From: Halalkalibacter akibai JCM 9157
GTDB lineage: Bacteria; Bacillota; Bacilli; Bacillales; Bacillaceae_D
Reading direction: 5' to 3'
Assembly: GCF_000513135.1 (NCBI RefSeq)
Contig: NZ_BAUV01000036.1
Span: forward strand, 1-45,659
Length of the DNA stretch: 45,659 nucleotides
Shown here: one piece after another, positions 35,651 through 44,584 of the stretch
Layout: every line of letters begins with the position of its first letter
How positions within the stretch are numbered: position 1 is the stretch's first letter
Position numbers and translations under genes: made by a program
The notes under the pieces: generated by a model
The model's database searches: none
Told to the model about the DNA's origin: nothing
What the model saw: only the letters and a program-made list of their open reading frames with translations

Positions 35651-35679
35651 GCAAATCTTAGCGTATAAGGAAGGTAAAA

Positions 35680-37197
35680 ATGAGCAACAGACAAACTAAA
35701 ACAGACGTTATCTTAATTGGTGCTGGTGCTATGAGTGCGACTTTAGGGATACTTCTAAAAGAATTAGTACCGGATTGGAATATTAAAGTCTTTGAAAAGC
35801 TGTCTAACGCAGGAGAAGAAAGTTCTAATGAATGGAATAATGCCGGTACAGGGCATGCTGCATTATGCGAACTTAACTATACCGATGAAAAATCGGATGG
35901 AACTGTAGATATTAGTAAAGCTATAAAAATTAATGAGCAATTTCAGGTTTCGTTACAATTTTGGTCTTATCTTGTAAATAGCAACTTGCTTCGTAATCCA
36001 CAGGATTTTATCATGCCTTTACCACACATGAGTTTGGTACAAGGAGAGCAGAATGTAAGATTTCTAAAGAATCGTTTTGAAGCAATGTCAAAGAATCCGT
36101 TGTTTGAAGGGATGGAATTTTCTGATGACCCAGTAAAACTATCGGAATGGATGCCACTTGTTATGCAAGACCGAGCAACTGACGAACCAATTGCAGCAAC
36201 GAAAATTGACTCTGGTACGGATGTTAATTTTGGCGCTTTAACGCGTATGATGTTCGATCATCTAGAAAACGAACAAGTTGAAATTAATTATAGACATAGT
36301 GTTAATGATATTAAGCGAACTACTGACGGTTTGTGGGAGTTAAAAGTTCGCAATCTCGAAAGCGGTACTGTTGAACATCACACTGCTAAATTCGTCTTTA
36401 TCGGGGGCGGAGGAGGAAGTTTACACCTTCTTCAGAAATCTGGAATTCCTGAGGGGAAACACATTGGAGGATTTCCGGTTAGCGGTATTTTCATGGTGTG
36501 TAATAATCCAGATGTTGTTAAGCAGCATCATGCCAAGGTTTATGGCAAAGCGAAGGTTGGAGCTCCGCCAATGTCAGTTCCACATCTAGATACTCGCTTT
36601 ATTGATAACAAAAAATCATTACTATTTGGACCTTTTGCTGGTTTTACTCCGAAATTTTTGAAACATGGGTCCATGTTTGATCTGATAACTTCCGTAAAAC
36701 CAGATAATCTTTTAACTATGTTGGCAGCCGGTGTAAAAAATGTTTCATTGACAACATATTTAATTAACCAAGTAATGTTATCAAAAGAAAAGCGCTTAGA
36801 AGAATTACGTGAATTCTTTCCGAATGCTAAAAGTGAGGATTGGGATCTAGTTGTAGCCGGTCAACGTGTTCAAGTGATTAAAGACACCGAGGCTGGTGGC
36901 AAAGGCACGCTTCAATTCGGTACGGAAGTGGTAAGTGCAGCAGACGGATCGATAGCGGCACTACTTGGAGCTTCTCCAGGGGCTTCAACAGCTGTTCATG
37001 TAATGCTAGAAGTGATTACAAAATGCTTCCCAGAACAACTAAAAGAATGGGAACCAAAAATAAAAGAAATGATTCCATCTTACGGAATGTCGTTAATGGA
37101 AAACCCTGAATTACTAAAAGAAGTTCATACTTCAACAGCCCAGACTCTCGGCTTATCAGGGTCAGAAGAAGATCGTCAAGAAAAATTAAAAGCATAA
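35680..37197 (+). CDS. mqo: Malate:quinone oxidoreductase, 505 aa
   Basis: An FAD-dependent peripheral membrane enzyme that oxidises malate to oxaloacetate and passes electrons to quinone. The N-terminal FAD motif is [20 protein letters not shown]; family segments include [40 protein letters not shown] and the C-terminal [18 protein letters not shown]. Length 505 is typical. AAGGAAGG precedes the ATG. Monocistronic; a terminator overlaps its last codons. Confidence 0.97.
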   Translation: MSNRQTKTDVILIGAGAMSATLGILLKELVPDWNIKVFEKLSNAGEESSNEWNNAGTGHAALCELNYTDEKSDGTVDISKAIKINEQFQVSLQFWSYLVNSNLLRNPQDFIMPLPHMSLVQGEQNVRFLKNRFEAMSKNPLFEGMEFSDDPVKLSEWMPLVMQDRATDEPIAATKIDSGTDVNFGALTRMMFDHLENEQVEINYRHSVNDIKRTTDGLWELKVRNLESGTVEHHTAKFVFIGGGGGSLHLLQKSGIPEGKHIGGFPVSGIFMVCNNPDVVKQHHAKVYGKAKVGAPPMSVPHLDTRFIDNKKSLLFGPFAGFTPKFLKHGSMFDLITSVKPDNLLTMLAAGVKNVSLTTYLINQVMLSKEKRLEELREFFPNAKSEDWDLVVAGQRVQVIKDTEAGGKGTLQFGTEVVSAADGSIAALLGASPGASTAVHVMLEVITKCFPEQLKEWEPKIKEMIPSYGMSLMENPELLKEVHTSTAQTLGLSGSEEDRQEKLKA

Positions 37198-37226
37198 GTT
37201 GCCATATGGCAATTTATGCTTTTTTC
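37188..37226 (+). terminator. Terminator of mqo
   Basis: A stem of about 17 bases (AAAAGCATAA at 37188-37197 with TTATGCTTTT at 37214-37223, plus the inner palindrome TTGCCATATGGCAA) contains the mqo stop codon and is followed by T's. Confidence 0.8.
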
Positions 37227-37268
37227 CTGTATTTTCTGAGCTAAATTCGTTCGAAAATGTACTTGATC

Positions 37269-37376
37269 TTATTTACTTTCTTTCTTGCTTTTTTTAGCCA
37301 TTTGAATATATGTAAAAATTAAACAACCAGCTCCTAGAAAAGAACAAGCATATTGTAAGATTCTCATTGTTTCCAT
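37269..37376 (-). CDS. Small single-pass membrane protein, 35 aa
   Basis: This short frame was found by reading the minus strand. AGGAGG lies 7 bases before the ATG at 37376. The peptide has one hydrophobic helix with two Cys (YACSFLGAGCLIFTYIQM) and a very basic tail (AKKSKKESK), so N-out/C-in is likely. No homologue is recognised; the strong ribosome-binding site supports translation. Confidence 0.55.
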   Translation of the reverse strand: METMRILQYACSFLGAGCLIFTYIQMAKKSKKESK

Positions 37377-37498
37377 GTCATAACCTCCTATCATTAATAC
37401 TATTTTCCTGAATTTCGATAATATTCGTCAAAATAAAAAAGGAATCGCTTACATCAACGGCGAATAAAATGAAAGAGAAACTAAGGGAGGTAAGAGTA

Positions 37499-37834
37499 AT
37501 GAGCGTAGTAAACGAGCTTAAGGTTTTTATAAATAAGGTAAATGAGTTTCCAGAGCATATTAAAGAAGAAAAAAATCGAGTATTTCAATTTGACATAACG
37601 GATTCTAACACTGTTCAAGTGGAGCTAAAGGAGGGGCAAGCTTTCTTACATGAGGAGGTTCACGCAGAACCTGATGTCACGTTAATTCTTTCTGAAAAAC
37701 ATTTATTGAAATTACTTGCAGATGATCTGAACACAACAATGGCCTTTATGACAGGTCAATTAAAAGTGGATGGCAAGATGGGACTTGCGTTGAAGCTACA
37801 AGAAATCGTTAAGAAATATCAGGCAATCGAATAA
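37499..37834 (+). CDS. SCP2 sterol-binding-domain-like protein, 111 aa
   Basis: A small soluble SCP2-like protein (lipid-binding fold): FDITDSNTVQVELKEGQAF, then PDVTLILSEKHLLKLLADDL and the DGKMGLALKLQEIVKKY end, which matches the family pattern (KVDGKxxLAxKLQ). I start it at ATG 37499 with GGGAGG upstream; the longer frame has no site. In Bacillus it often accompanies other enzymes, but here it is monocistronic. Ligand unknown. Confidence 0.8.
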   Translation: MSVVNELKVFINKVNEFPEHIKEEKNRVFQFDITDSNTVQVELKEGQAFLHEEVHAEPDVTLILSEKHLLKLLADDLNTTMAFMTGQLKVDGKMGLALKLQEIVKKYQAIE

Positions 37835-37865
37835 CAAGTGAGTAATATGATATTACTGAACAAAA

Positions 37866-37893
37866 AAAGCTAGGAATGGCTCCTAGCTTTCTT
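37866..37893. terminator. Bidirectional terminator
   Basis: AAAGCTAGGA (37866-37875) pairs with TCCTAGCTTT (37881-37890), with T's on one side and A's on the other. Confidence 0.8.
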
Positions 37894-37938
37894 TGTTTAC
37901 AAAAGTATTGCTTACGAAGAATATTTTAAAAAGGTTTT

Positions 37939-39477
37939 CTAAGAAAGAAATATTGCATAGGAGACACCTATTACACCAATTAAAGCTAATATATAAACAG
38001 GTTTAACTGGCATTTCTCCATCTCTTTCCATCGCTTTTCCAAACATATAGAAAACAAGTGGATGGACTAAAAATGGCATAGAGAAAATAAATGGAATTAA
38101 TAAAGCAGCGTCCATCCCAAACATTTCTCCTTGAATCGCTGCAAATAGGCCGAAGTGTGAGATTGCTGATGTTTGAGCCATTGCAGTGTATTCAAAGGAC
38201 ATAGTGCTTAAGCTAAGTAAGGCAAGCCCTCCAAAAACAGCACAAATTTGCCAGCCAAATGAGAATTGCATTAAAGCTTTAACCTCTTTACGATCATCTC
38301 CGTTAGCCTTTCGTAAATTTAATAACGAGTAAAGTGTTAAGCCAATTCCGACAGCAACGATTAAAGCAGTTGGACCAAGCCACAATGAACCTCGTTCCGC
38401 ACTAATGGCCAATACAGAGAATACAAATACATGACCAAAGAACGGAATATTAATCATGATCGGTGCACGTTTGGCTGCGACTTTTCCGAAATCTCCAGCA
38501 GTACAAGCTCCTGTAAGACCGGAGTGAGAAAGTGATCCAGCCATTCCTGGTGCTAAGTTACGTGTATGGGCTGTTTTAGCAATCAACATTACTAATGCAA
38601 TTCCACCAAACATCCAAAACAACTGACCGAAAAATCCGTAAGCCAACACGGAATTCATTCCTTCAATTACAAAGGCATCACCAATTCGAGAGCCACCAAC
38701 CATGAAATTGGCCGCTAGCACTACTGGAATTCCTGCGAATAAAAGGGCGCGAACAGTAGGTCCGAATGCCCAATTATAAAATACTGCTCCTAGTGCAGCT
38801 GATATCATCATGGCAAAGAAAATTTGAGGTAGTGCAATAATCGTACTAAATGCTTGTGCGATATGAAAGGAAATGACGAGAACGACGATAATAAGAAACA
38901 GTTCAATTAAGCCCTTTCTAATGTAAAGGTGTTTATTCTTAATTTGAGCACGATTGTCTATAAAAATAATTGCTAACACAATTCCAATATAAGCAATCAA
39001 AGGATTGTATAAGGCTAACCCTTCTACATTCTGTCCTTGTAAGATCATTCTCGTAAAGCCTTCAATTCCAAGTAAGAGAAAAAACGCTCGTATAATAAAG
39101 ATGAACTGTGTCCGACTTGTACCTAGAATGGTTTCCTCATCAGACGGTACAACAATATCATCTACTTCAAGATCCTTGTTTCCGAGTATCTTTCTTAGTT
39201 CTTGACCACCAACAAAGAAAGAAACAATAAGAGCAATAATTGTTGTTCTTGCCATTAAATCAACAAACGGGAACTCTGTTAAACCGGGAGAAGCAATGCC
39301 AACGTTGACTAAAATAAAGCCAAGCAAAAGGCCAAAAATAACAATAATTAAAATAGGTGAAAATCTAGTACCTGCTACAACTGTTCTTGAAATAAGAACC
39401 ATAGGGACCAGGAAAAACAATAAGATCCAAAACTGATTAATGATTTGTAAATGAGTAATCTGATCAATTATTTCCAT
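37939..39477 (-). CDS. Multi-pass membrane transporter, 512 aa
   Basis: A highly hydrophobic protein with about 12 predicted helices and one polar loop near residues 95-125 (LEVDDIVVPSDEETILGTSR). I do not recognise the family with certainty. The central segment NLAPGMAGSLSHSGLTGACT, followed by FGKVAAKRAPIMINIPFFGH, looks like a re-entrant substrate region, and HPLVFYMFGKAMERDGEM near the C-terminus is also conserved-looking. GGAGC precedes the ATG. It faces the SCP2-like gene and is monocistronic. Confidence 0.75.
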   Translation of the reverse strand: MEIIDQITHLQIINQFWILLFFLVPMVLISRTVVAGTRFSPILIIVIFGLLLGFILVNVGIASPGLTEFPFVDLMARTTIIALIVSFFVGGQELRKILGNKDLEVDDIVVPSDEETILGTSRTQFIFIIRAFFLLLGIEGFTRMILQGQNVEGLALYNPLIAYIGIVLAIIFIDNRAQIKNKHLYIRKGLIELFLIIVVLVISFHIAQAFSTIIALPQIFFAMMISAALGAVFYNWAFGPTVRALLFAGIPVVLAANFMVGGSRIGDAFVIEGMNSVLAYGFFGQLFWMFGGIALVMLIAKTAHTRNLAPGMAGSLSHSGLTGACTAGDFGKVAAKRAPIMINIPFFGHVFVFSVLAISAERGSLWLGPTALIVAVGIGLTLYSLLNLRKANGDDRKEVKALMQFSFGWQICAVFGGLALLSLSTMSFEYTAMAQTSAISHFGLFAAIQGEMFGMDAALLIPFIFSMPFLVHPLVFYMFGKAMERDGEMPVKPVYILALIGVIGVSYAIFLS

Positions 39478-39643
39478 TACATAGCTCCTTTTATCATTTT
39501 GCTTATAAAGCTTACCTTATTCGAAACTTAGAGTAAATCACTGTAAGCCTATACATGTATTAACCAGAATAGTAAATTAATTTGTTGTAACTTAATTGGC
39601 TTTTTGTGCGTTTAATTAATAAATAGAGAATTAGAGGTGGGTC

Positions 39644-40534
39644 ATGAAAAAGCTTAAACTTTTCTTCATGTTTAGCTTAGTATTTGTCATAATTGCATGC
39701 AGTAATCAAAGTCACGATACCGAAATGGCCAATGAGGTTGCTATGGATGGGGATATGAGTACGTCCAAATCGTATGGTGGTGAACGTGGCATTGAGGAAA
39801 TGGAGATGGCTGAGGAAGCTGTTATGATGGACAGTGCCGTTTCCAACGATAATCGTAAAGTAATTTATCATGGCAACTTCATGATTGAGGTTAAAGATTA
39901 TCAAAAAGCGCGAGATGAGATTCAAAAGAAAGTAACCAGTGTTGGTGGCTATATTGTCGATTCTTATTACTATGAGCAAGGAGAGAATCAACCATCTGGA
40001 TCAATGGTTCTTCGTTTACCTAAGCAAGAATTTCAGCCGATGATTTCACAACTAGTGGCAAGTGATTGGAAAATTATCGAACAACAAACGTCTGGAAATG
40101 ATGTTACAGAGGAATATGTAGATCTCGAATCTAGGTTAAAGGCAAAACGAGTGGTTGAAGAACGGTTATTATCGTTTATGAATGATGCGACCAATACAGA
40201 AAACTTACTTAAAATTTCTAAGGAATTAGCTCAAGTGCAAGCAGAAATTGAACAGATGCTCGGAAGAAAACAGTATTTAAACAACCAGGTTGAGTATGCA
40301 ACCTTAAGTATACACATACAAGAAAATAGTTTAGCAACAAGTATTCAAAGTGAAGATCTAAATACGTGGGACCGCTCGAAGAAACTTTTTATAGATACGA
40401 TTAATGTCTTAATTAAAGCAAGTTCCAGTGTATTCGTTTTCTTGATTGGGTTAAGTCCTGTCATAATACCAATTGCTTTTCTACTGTTTATCTTTATTTA
40501 TACTAGGAAGAAAAATCAAAAACTAAATCAGTAA
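39644..40534 (+). CDS. DUF4349-family lipoprotein, 296 aa
   Basis: A lipoprotein signal with the lipobox VIIAC (Cys at residue 20), then a low-complexity Met/Glu-rich spacer (EEMEMAEEAVMMDS), the DUF4349 domain (KVIYHGNFMIEVKDYQKARD ... GGYIVDSYYYEQGE), a coiled coil (about residues 175-215, LAQVQAEIEQMLGRKQYLNN), and a C-terminal transmembrane helix (about residues 255-280) with a basic end. It is anchored at both ends. Function of DUF4349 is unknown. GAGGTGGGTC precedes the ATG. Confidence 0.87.
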   Translation: MKKLKLFFMFSLVFVIIACSNQSHDTEMANEVAMDGDMSTSKSYGGERGIEEMEMAEEAVMMDSAVSNDNRKVIYHGNFMIEVKDYQKARDEIQKKVTSVGGYIVDSYYYEQGENQPSGSMVLRLPKQEFQPMISQLVASDWKIIEQQTSGNDVTEEYVDLESRLKAKRVVEERLLSFMNDATNTENLLKISKELAQVQAEIEQMLGRKQYLNNQVEYATLSIHIQENSLATSIQSEDLNTWDRSKKLFIDTINVLIKASSSVFVFLIGLSPVIIPIAFLLFIFIYTRKKNQKLNQ

Positions 40535-40639
40535 ATGATTTCCTCATACAAGAATGTGTAAATTGGTTTATTGGCGATTGTCTCCATTCATTTAAAGGGA
40601 AAAACATTTTTAAAAGCTTATTTAAAACGAAAAAACCTC

Positions 40640-40679
40640 AAAAAGCGTTATGATTATTTATTTAATCAAACGCTTTTTT
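40640..40679 (+). terminator. Terminator downstream of the DUF4349 gene
   Basis: AAAAGCGTT pairs with AACGCTTTT around a second GATTA/TAATC stem, followed by TTTTTTG. Confidence 0.75.
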
Positions 40680-40776
40680 GTTTTAACGACAGTTATCCTT
40701 TTGCTGGCAGAAAAATGAAAATGAATGATGAATAGAAGTATCTCTTCTTTCAAACGATAGAAACGAGGTGAATTCT

Positions 40777-41232
40777 ATGAATCGTCCAATGATTACAGCA
40801 TTAACGACAATTGGTATTGCACAGACATTAAAGATCCCTATCAATAAAGCACAAACGGGGAAATGGGAACCGTCGATCTTTTTTGAAACGGGTGGTATGC
40901 CTAGCTCTCATTCTGCTGGTGTTTCTGCATTAGCTACTTTTGTTGCATTAGATCGTGGCATTTCTTCAGTTGATTTTGCATTGTCAACGGTTTTTGGATT
41001 AATTGTCATGTACGATGCCCAAGGAATCCGAAGACAAACAGGGGAATTAACCATTAAAGTAAATGAAATGGACCAAGAACTTGAACAATTAAACGGAATG
41101 CATAAACAAGTTACAAACCAAGAAAGAACGAACCAACTAAAGGAAAGATTAGGGCATCTGCCTGAAGAAGTCCTTGGAGGAGCGTTATTAGGCTTATTTA
41201 CAGGAACATTAAGTTATTTATTAACTCGTTAG
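40777..41232 (+). CDS. yuiD: Divergent PAP2-family protein YuiD, 151 aa
   Basis: A small membrane protein of the DUF212/divergent PAP2 family (acid-phosphatase-like). The signature is FETGGMPSSHSAGVSALATF near residue 35, containing the PSSH phosphate site, followed by MYDAQGIRRQTGE. The C-terminus is amphipathic helix then a hydrophobic segment (LLGLFTGTLSYLL). I start it at ATG 40777 with GAGGTG upstream. Substrate unknown. Confidence 0.9.
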   Translation: MNRPMITALTTIGIAQTLKIPINKAQTGKWEPSIFFETGGMPSSHSAGVSALATFVALDRGISSVDFALSTVFGLIVMYDAQGIRRQTGELTIKVNEMDQELEQLNGMHKQVTNQERTNQLKERLGHLPEEVLGGALLGLFTGTLSYLLTR

Positions 41233-41268
41233 AACAAATGAAACCTTTAAAAGAGCTTATTCGTTTCA

Positions 41269-41293
41269 TAAGTAAATAATGAATATTTACTTA
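41269..41293 (+). repeat. Perfect 10-bp inverted repeat before the lipoprotein gene
   Basis: TAAGTAAATA (41269-41278) pairs with TATTTACTTA (41284-41293), loop ATGAA, ending one base before the GGAGG ribosome-binding site. A second stem (ATGAAAC/GTTTCAT, about 41238-41269) lies immediately 5'. It could be a terminator for yuiD without a T run, or an RNA structure affecting translation. Confidence 0.5.
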
Positions 41294-41307
41294 TGGAGGT
41301 TGTAATC

Positions 41308-41919
41308 ATGTTAAAACAGTTATTAAAAGCTGGATTGGTGGTAGCAGTAAGTATCGGCCTTGTTGCTTGTGGTACTAATGATACATCAGAGTTAGAAGAT
41401 GTAACAAGTGGTGATGAAGAGGTAGTGGAAGTAGATCCTGCAGTAGCAGGAGGAAGTGATGCTTCAGAGATTAAGGAGATCCCCGTTCACGTAGAAGGCG
41501 AAACAGAAATGAGAAAAGCCCAGTTTAACAGAAGCGGACTTGGTTACTCCATTTATGTTCTAGAGGATTTTCAACTTGAAAGTGAAGAGCCTAATCGTGA
41601 TATTATTTACTCAAAGTTTGACCAACATTATTTTGCTCGTGTGATAGTTCATGGTCCAGATGCAGATGCCGAGAATATAAAAAAGAATCTACTGGAACAT
41701 GCAGAAGGAGATATAGAGGAGTTGGAAGTGCCACTCTCTAATGTTGAATTTGCTCTTCACGAAATGGTGGAGTCAAATGGTGAAAAAACATCGATCAAAC
41801 ACTTAGCTAAAAAATATAATGGTCAATTAATTGAGTTTACATTGTTCCTACCTGAAAGAGAACCAATTGAGGGGATGGAACCGAGTTTCTGGGCTATGCT
41901 TGAAACGGTTGATTATTAA
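41308..41919 (+). CDS. Secreted lipoprotein, 203 aa
   Basis: Starts MLKQLLKAGLVVAVSIGL and has the lipobox LVAC (Cys about residue 21), so it is a membrane-anchored surface lipoprotein. An acidic Glu/Asp linker (ELEDVTSGDEEVVEVDP) leads to a folded domain of about 140 residues, with GYSIYVLEDFQLESEEP and KYNGQLIEFTLFLPERE. No family recognised. GGAGG precedes ATG 41308; I prefer this to the ATG at 41293. Confidence 0.75.
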   Translation: MLKQLLKAGLVVAVSIGLVACGTNDTSELEDVTSGDEEVVEVDPAVAGGSDASEIKEIPVHVEGETEMRKAQFNRSGLGYSIYVLEDFQLESEEPNRDIIYSKFDQHYFARVIVHGPDADAENIKKNLLEHAEGDIEELEVPLSNVEFALHEMVESNGEKTSIKHLAKKYNGQLIEFTLFLPEREPIEGMEPSFWAMLETVDY

Positions 41920-41929
41920 TGAATAGTAG

Positions 41930-41958
41930 AAGTACATTGGTATGACCAATGTACTTTT
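41930..41958. terminator. Bidirectional terminator
   Basis: AAGTACATTGGT (41930-41941) pairs with ACCAATGTACTT (41945-41956) around a three-base loop. Confidence 0.8.
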
Positions 41959-41964
41959 TGAATT

Positions 41965-42629
41965 TTAAAACTCATGCTTTACAGTTAATTGCCCCAAATG
42001 TTCTATTATCACATCAGGCTGAACTCCCAATTCGTCAAAAGCCTTTTGTGACCGGTTGATCCAACAAACATGGAATCCAAATGTTTTTGCCCCACATGCA
42101 TCCCAGGGGTTTGAAGTGATAAATAAAATTTCATCTTTCTGATAACCCGTTTTTAAAACACCTTGCTGATATACGTCCATTGAGGGTTTATATTTCCTTA
42201 ACTCATCAACACTTATTATATGTGAAAAATGTTGAGACAGATCCGCTCGTTCAACAACCTTATTCAACATATCCGGTGATCCATTCGATAAGATAGATAG
42301 TTGTTTCGAGTCTAATGATTGTAATGCTTCTTTTACTTCAGGAAAAGGGGTTAATCTCGAATAGGCTTTTAATAACTTGGCTAAAACAATTTCGTCTTGC
42401 TCAAGCTTTAATTCATTTAAAGTGAAGATTAATGCATCTTTAGTGACGACCTGAAAGTCTTCATAGCTCTCCATCAAAGTTCTTAGCCACGTATATTCAA
42501 GTTGCTTTTGTCTCCATAATTGACTTATGTTATACCGTTTTCAGGGTAGTACTGTTCACAAACTTGTGTAATAGAATGTACATCAAATAAAGTTCCATAA
42601 GCATCAAACAAGATGGCTTTAATTTGCAA
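41965..42629 (-). pseudogene. Type II haloacid dehalogenase, frameshifted
   Basis: A HAD-superfamily 2-haloacid dehalogenase-like hydrolase split across two frames. Motif I is IKAILFDAYGTLFDV (nucleophile Asp), motif II SILSNGSPDML, the Lys is in RKYKPSMDVY and the end motif is FITSNPWDACGAKTFGF. The first frame ends at ENGIT, the second (ISQLWRQKQLEYTWLR) overlaps it by one base shift. One missing T (GGTTAT to GGTAT) near 42531-42536 explains the break. Likely start is TTG at 42629 with AAGGAG nine bases upstream. It may be decay or a sequencing error. Confidence 0.75.
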
Positions 42630-42758
42630 GTCTGACAACTCCTTAATACACTCAATTGTTAAAGCGTTTACAATGTTAATTCTATAAGTTAAAGAGAAAA
42701 TCCTATTGTAGTCATAAAAAAACAAAAGTTTACGAAAATAGCTTCACAAAAAATAAAA

Positions 42759-42777
42759 CCCCATTCTACAAATGGGG
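42759..42777 (-). terminator. Terminator of the GNAT-like gene
   Basis: On the minus strand CCCCAT pairs with ATGGGG and is followed by TTTTATTTTTT; the hairpin contains the stop codon of the gene ending at 42766. Confidence 0.7.
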
Positions 42778-43287
42778 CTGGCAAACGATTGAGCCACTTT
42801 GATTTTCGTGGTCAATCTCAACATCAAAATCATGTTTTTCATAAAAATGGATGAGTCTGTCAAGATGGTCCCAATCACGTTTGGCGAGGTCGCCTTTGAT
42901 GTATTGGACGTTTTGTTCTTGTGCATACTCTTTTAAGTAATCCATACAAATCGAGCCATAACCCTTGTTTTCTTCGCCTTTGATGTCACCAATATGGATG
43001 GTCGATTCATTTTCATATTTTGCTTGAATCGAAAAATCCCAGTGGCCATGGTACGCGGAGTCACAGTCGTTTAGCATGATTTTGCAGGCATGCCCATCAT
43101 CTACTATAGACACAATCACCCATTTTTCTTCTCTTGTTTGTTCAATTCCAACGATTTGCGATTTTTTCGCAATTTCTTTCATGTTTTCTTGCATTCTAAA
43201 CACTTGAAATTCAAGTTCCTCTAAATTTTGCTTTAATTCTTCGGGGTCTTTTTTCTCCTCATAAGCCCCAAGCCTAGTTAAAAGCAC
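42766..43287 (-). CDS. GNAT-like acetyltransferase domain protein, 173 aa
   Basis: A coiled-coil-prone N-terminus (ELKQNLEELEFQVFRMQENM, about residues 18-40) precedes a GNAT-like fold with the acetyl-CoA loop resembling GDIKGEENKGYGSICMDYL (about residue 105) and the C-terminal KRDWDHLDRLIHFYEKHDF that fits the GNAT core. The start is probably GTG at 43287 with an AAGGGA site. The substrate is unknown. Its terminator overlaps the stop codon. Confidence 0.7.
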   Translation of the reverse strand: MLLTRLGAYEEKKDPEELKQNLEELEFQVFRMQENMKEIAKKSQIVGIEQTREEKWVIVSIVDDGHACKIMLNDCDSAYHGHWDFSIQAKYENESTIHIGDIKGEENKGYGSICMDYLKEYAQEQNVQYIKGDLAKRDWDHLDRLIHFYEKHDFDVEIDHENQSGSIVCQPHL

Positions 43288-43362
43288 CGAATCAGTCCCT
43301 TCATCTCTTATACAAGTTATATATTATAAGGGGACTAGTAAAATTGTGCAAGTCCTAATTGA

Positions 43363-43404
43363 AAAAAGGTGTATCCAAAAAGTTATTTCTGGATACACCT
43401 TTTT
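43363..43404. terminator. Strong bidirectional terminator
   Basis: AAAAGGTGTATCC (43364-43376) pairs perfectly with GGATACACCTTTT (43391-43403), located between the GNAT-like gene and bshB2. Confidence 0.8.
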
Positions 43405-43406
43405 AG

Positions 43407-44077
43407 TTAATTATGAAATGGATAAGTCCAGAAACGTTCAGTGTGAAGCCACTCAAGCGCTACTTTATCCCCGTTTTCCCATTTTGGCTCCATTTCCTTT
43501 AACATCCAAGCTGTTTGAGAGAGATGAGCTTTCATAGCAGCTTTCTTTTGTTCGGCAAACTTTGAAACATTGATAATGTGATCAGGTGGACCAATTTCCT
43601 GTTCATGATTATTAGCAAAAGCTACACAATGAAGTGTAGGGCGAGCATCTTTATCCATTCGTTCCATTGCTCGAACGACTGCTCTTCCCGTTGCATCATG
43701 ATCGGGGTGAACTGAATATTCAGGATAAAAGCTAATGACAAGCGAAGGGTTTAATTCATGAATAAGCGCTTCGACTAATTGAACCATTTTTTCATCATTT
43801 TCGAATTCAATTGTTTTGTCTCGAAATCCAAGCATTCTTAAATCTTGAATGCCCATGGCTTCAGCTGCTTTTATCAATTCCTGTTTACGAATCTTTGGAA
43901 GTGACTCTCGTGTAGCAAAGGGAGGATTGCCTAAGTTTCTTCCCATTTCACCAAGTGTTAAACATGCATATGTAACAGGGGTTCCATTAGCTATGTGCAT
44001 AGAGATCGTTCCTGATACTCCAAAGGCTTCATCATCTGGGTGGGAAAGATGACGAGAACTTGATCTTCTTTATTCAT
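43407..44077 (-). pseudogene. bshB2: Bacillithiol deacetylase BshB2, frameshifted at the active site
   Basis: A PIG-L-family zinc deacetylase (YojG/BshB2) that removes the acetyl group from GlcNAc-malate in bacillithiol synthesis. Most of the protein is clear from MHIANGTPVTYACLTLGEMG onward, including YPEYSVHPDHDATGRAVVRA. Upstream, HPDDEAFGVSGTI is readable in the same frame, but the true start at 44077 (MNKEDQVLVIFP, GGAGA upstream) reads out of frame because the C run at about 44042-44044 is one base short (TTTCCCACCC for expected TTTCCCCACCC). One base would restore a normal 223-residue enzyme. Confidence 0.88.
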
Positions 44078-44091
44078 GGTAAGTCTCCTCT

Positions 44092-44439
44092 CTATTCAAA
44101 AGGTGTTTTACTAATTTCGAGTGCAACACCTAGTTTTCCATCATGACCGTGACCTGCTAGTAATAACCTACCAGCGCTGTCTAGTTCAAAATGAGTTAAA
44201 CCTTCTGCATATACCCAACCAATTTCAATCTTTAAACCTACTCGGTACGGTCCAGAACCAATTATTTTACCATGTTCATATTGAACTTTGGCATTTCGAA
44301 TATAAGCACTAGCAGAATAAAAGGACTCATCATTATGAGAAGCATAAGCCCCATTTGTCGTCTCTAAATGCAAATATACTTCTTGTTTAGCGAATAAGTC
44401 TATTAAATGCTGTACTTCTTCGATTTGAATTAATTCCAT
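44092..44439 (-). CDS. yojF: YojF-family protein (DUF1806), 115 aa
   Basis: A small conserved Bacillaceae protein always found next to yojG/bshB2 in B. subtilis. Features: the N-terminal IEEVQHLIDLFAKQEVYLHL, central SYSASAYIRNAKVQYEHGK-like segment and the glycine-rich GRLLLAGHGHDGKLGVALEI. It is upstream of bshB2 in the same operon with a gap of 14 bases. Exact function is unknown; the pairing suggests help with bacillithiol synthesis. Confidence 0.85.
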   Translation of the reverse strand: MELIQIEEVQHLIDLFAKQEVYLHLETTNGAYASHNDESFYSASAYIRNAKVQYEHGKIIGSGPYRVGLKIEIGWVYAEGLTHFELDSAGRLLLAGHGHDGKLGVALEISKTPFE

Positions 44440-44584
44440 TTATTAGCCCCCTATCTATTTTTATCTTTACTATAGTATAAAGCAAAATTAAGCTAGCGAC
44501 CAATATAGAGGTTTGTCATCATCTTTTGTTTTTTGGTAAACTTGAAGGAAGAAATCAATAAGTCTCTGTTAAAGGGGAGATCAT

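Larger units (their letters stand above)
35315..35679 (+). other. Leader and promoter region of mqo
   Basis: This gap holds the ytxJ terminator, about 180 bases of AT-rich sequence with no clear gene, an ACGG/CCGT hairpin around 35499-35519, and a promoter with a structured G+C-rich leader RNA at 35581-35650. Confidence 0.6.
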
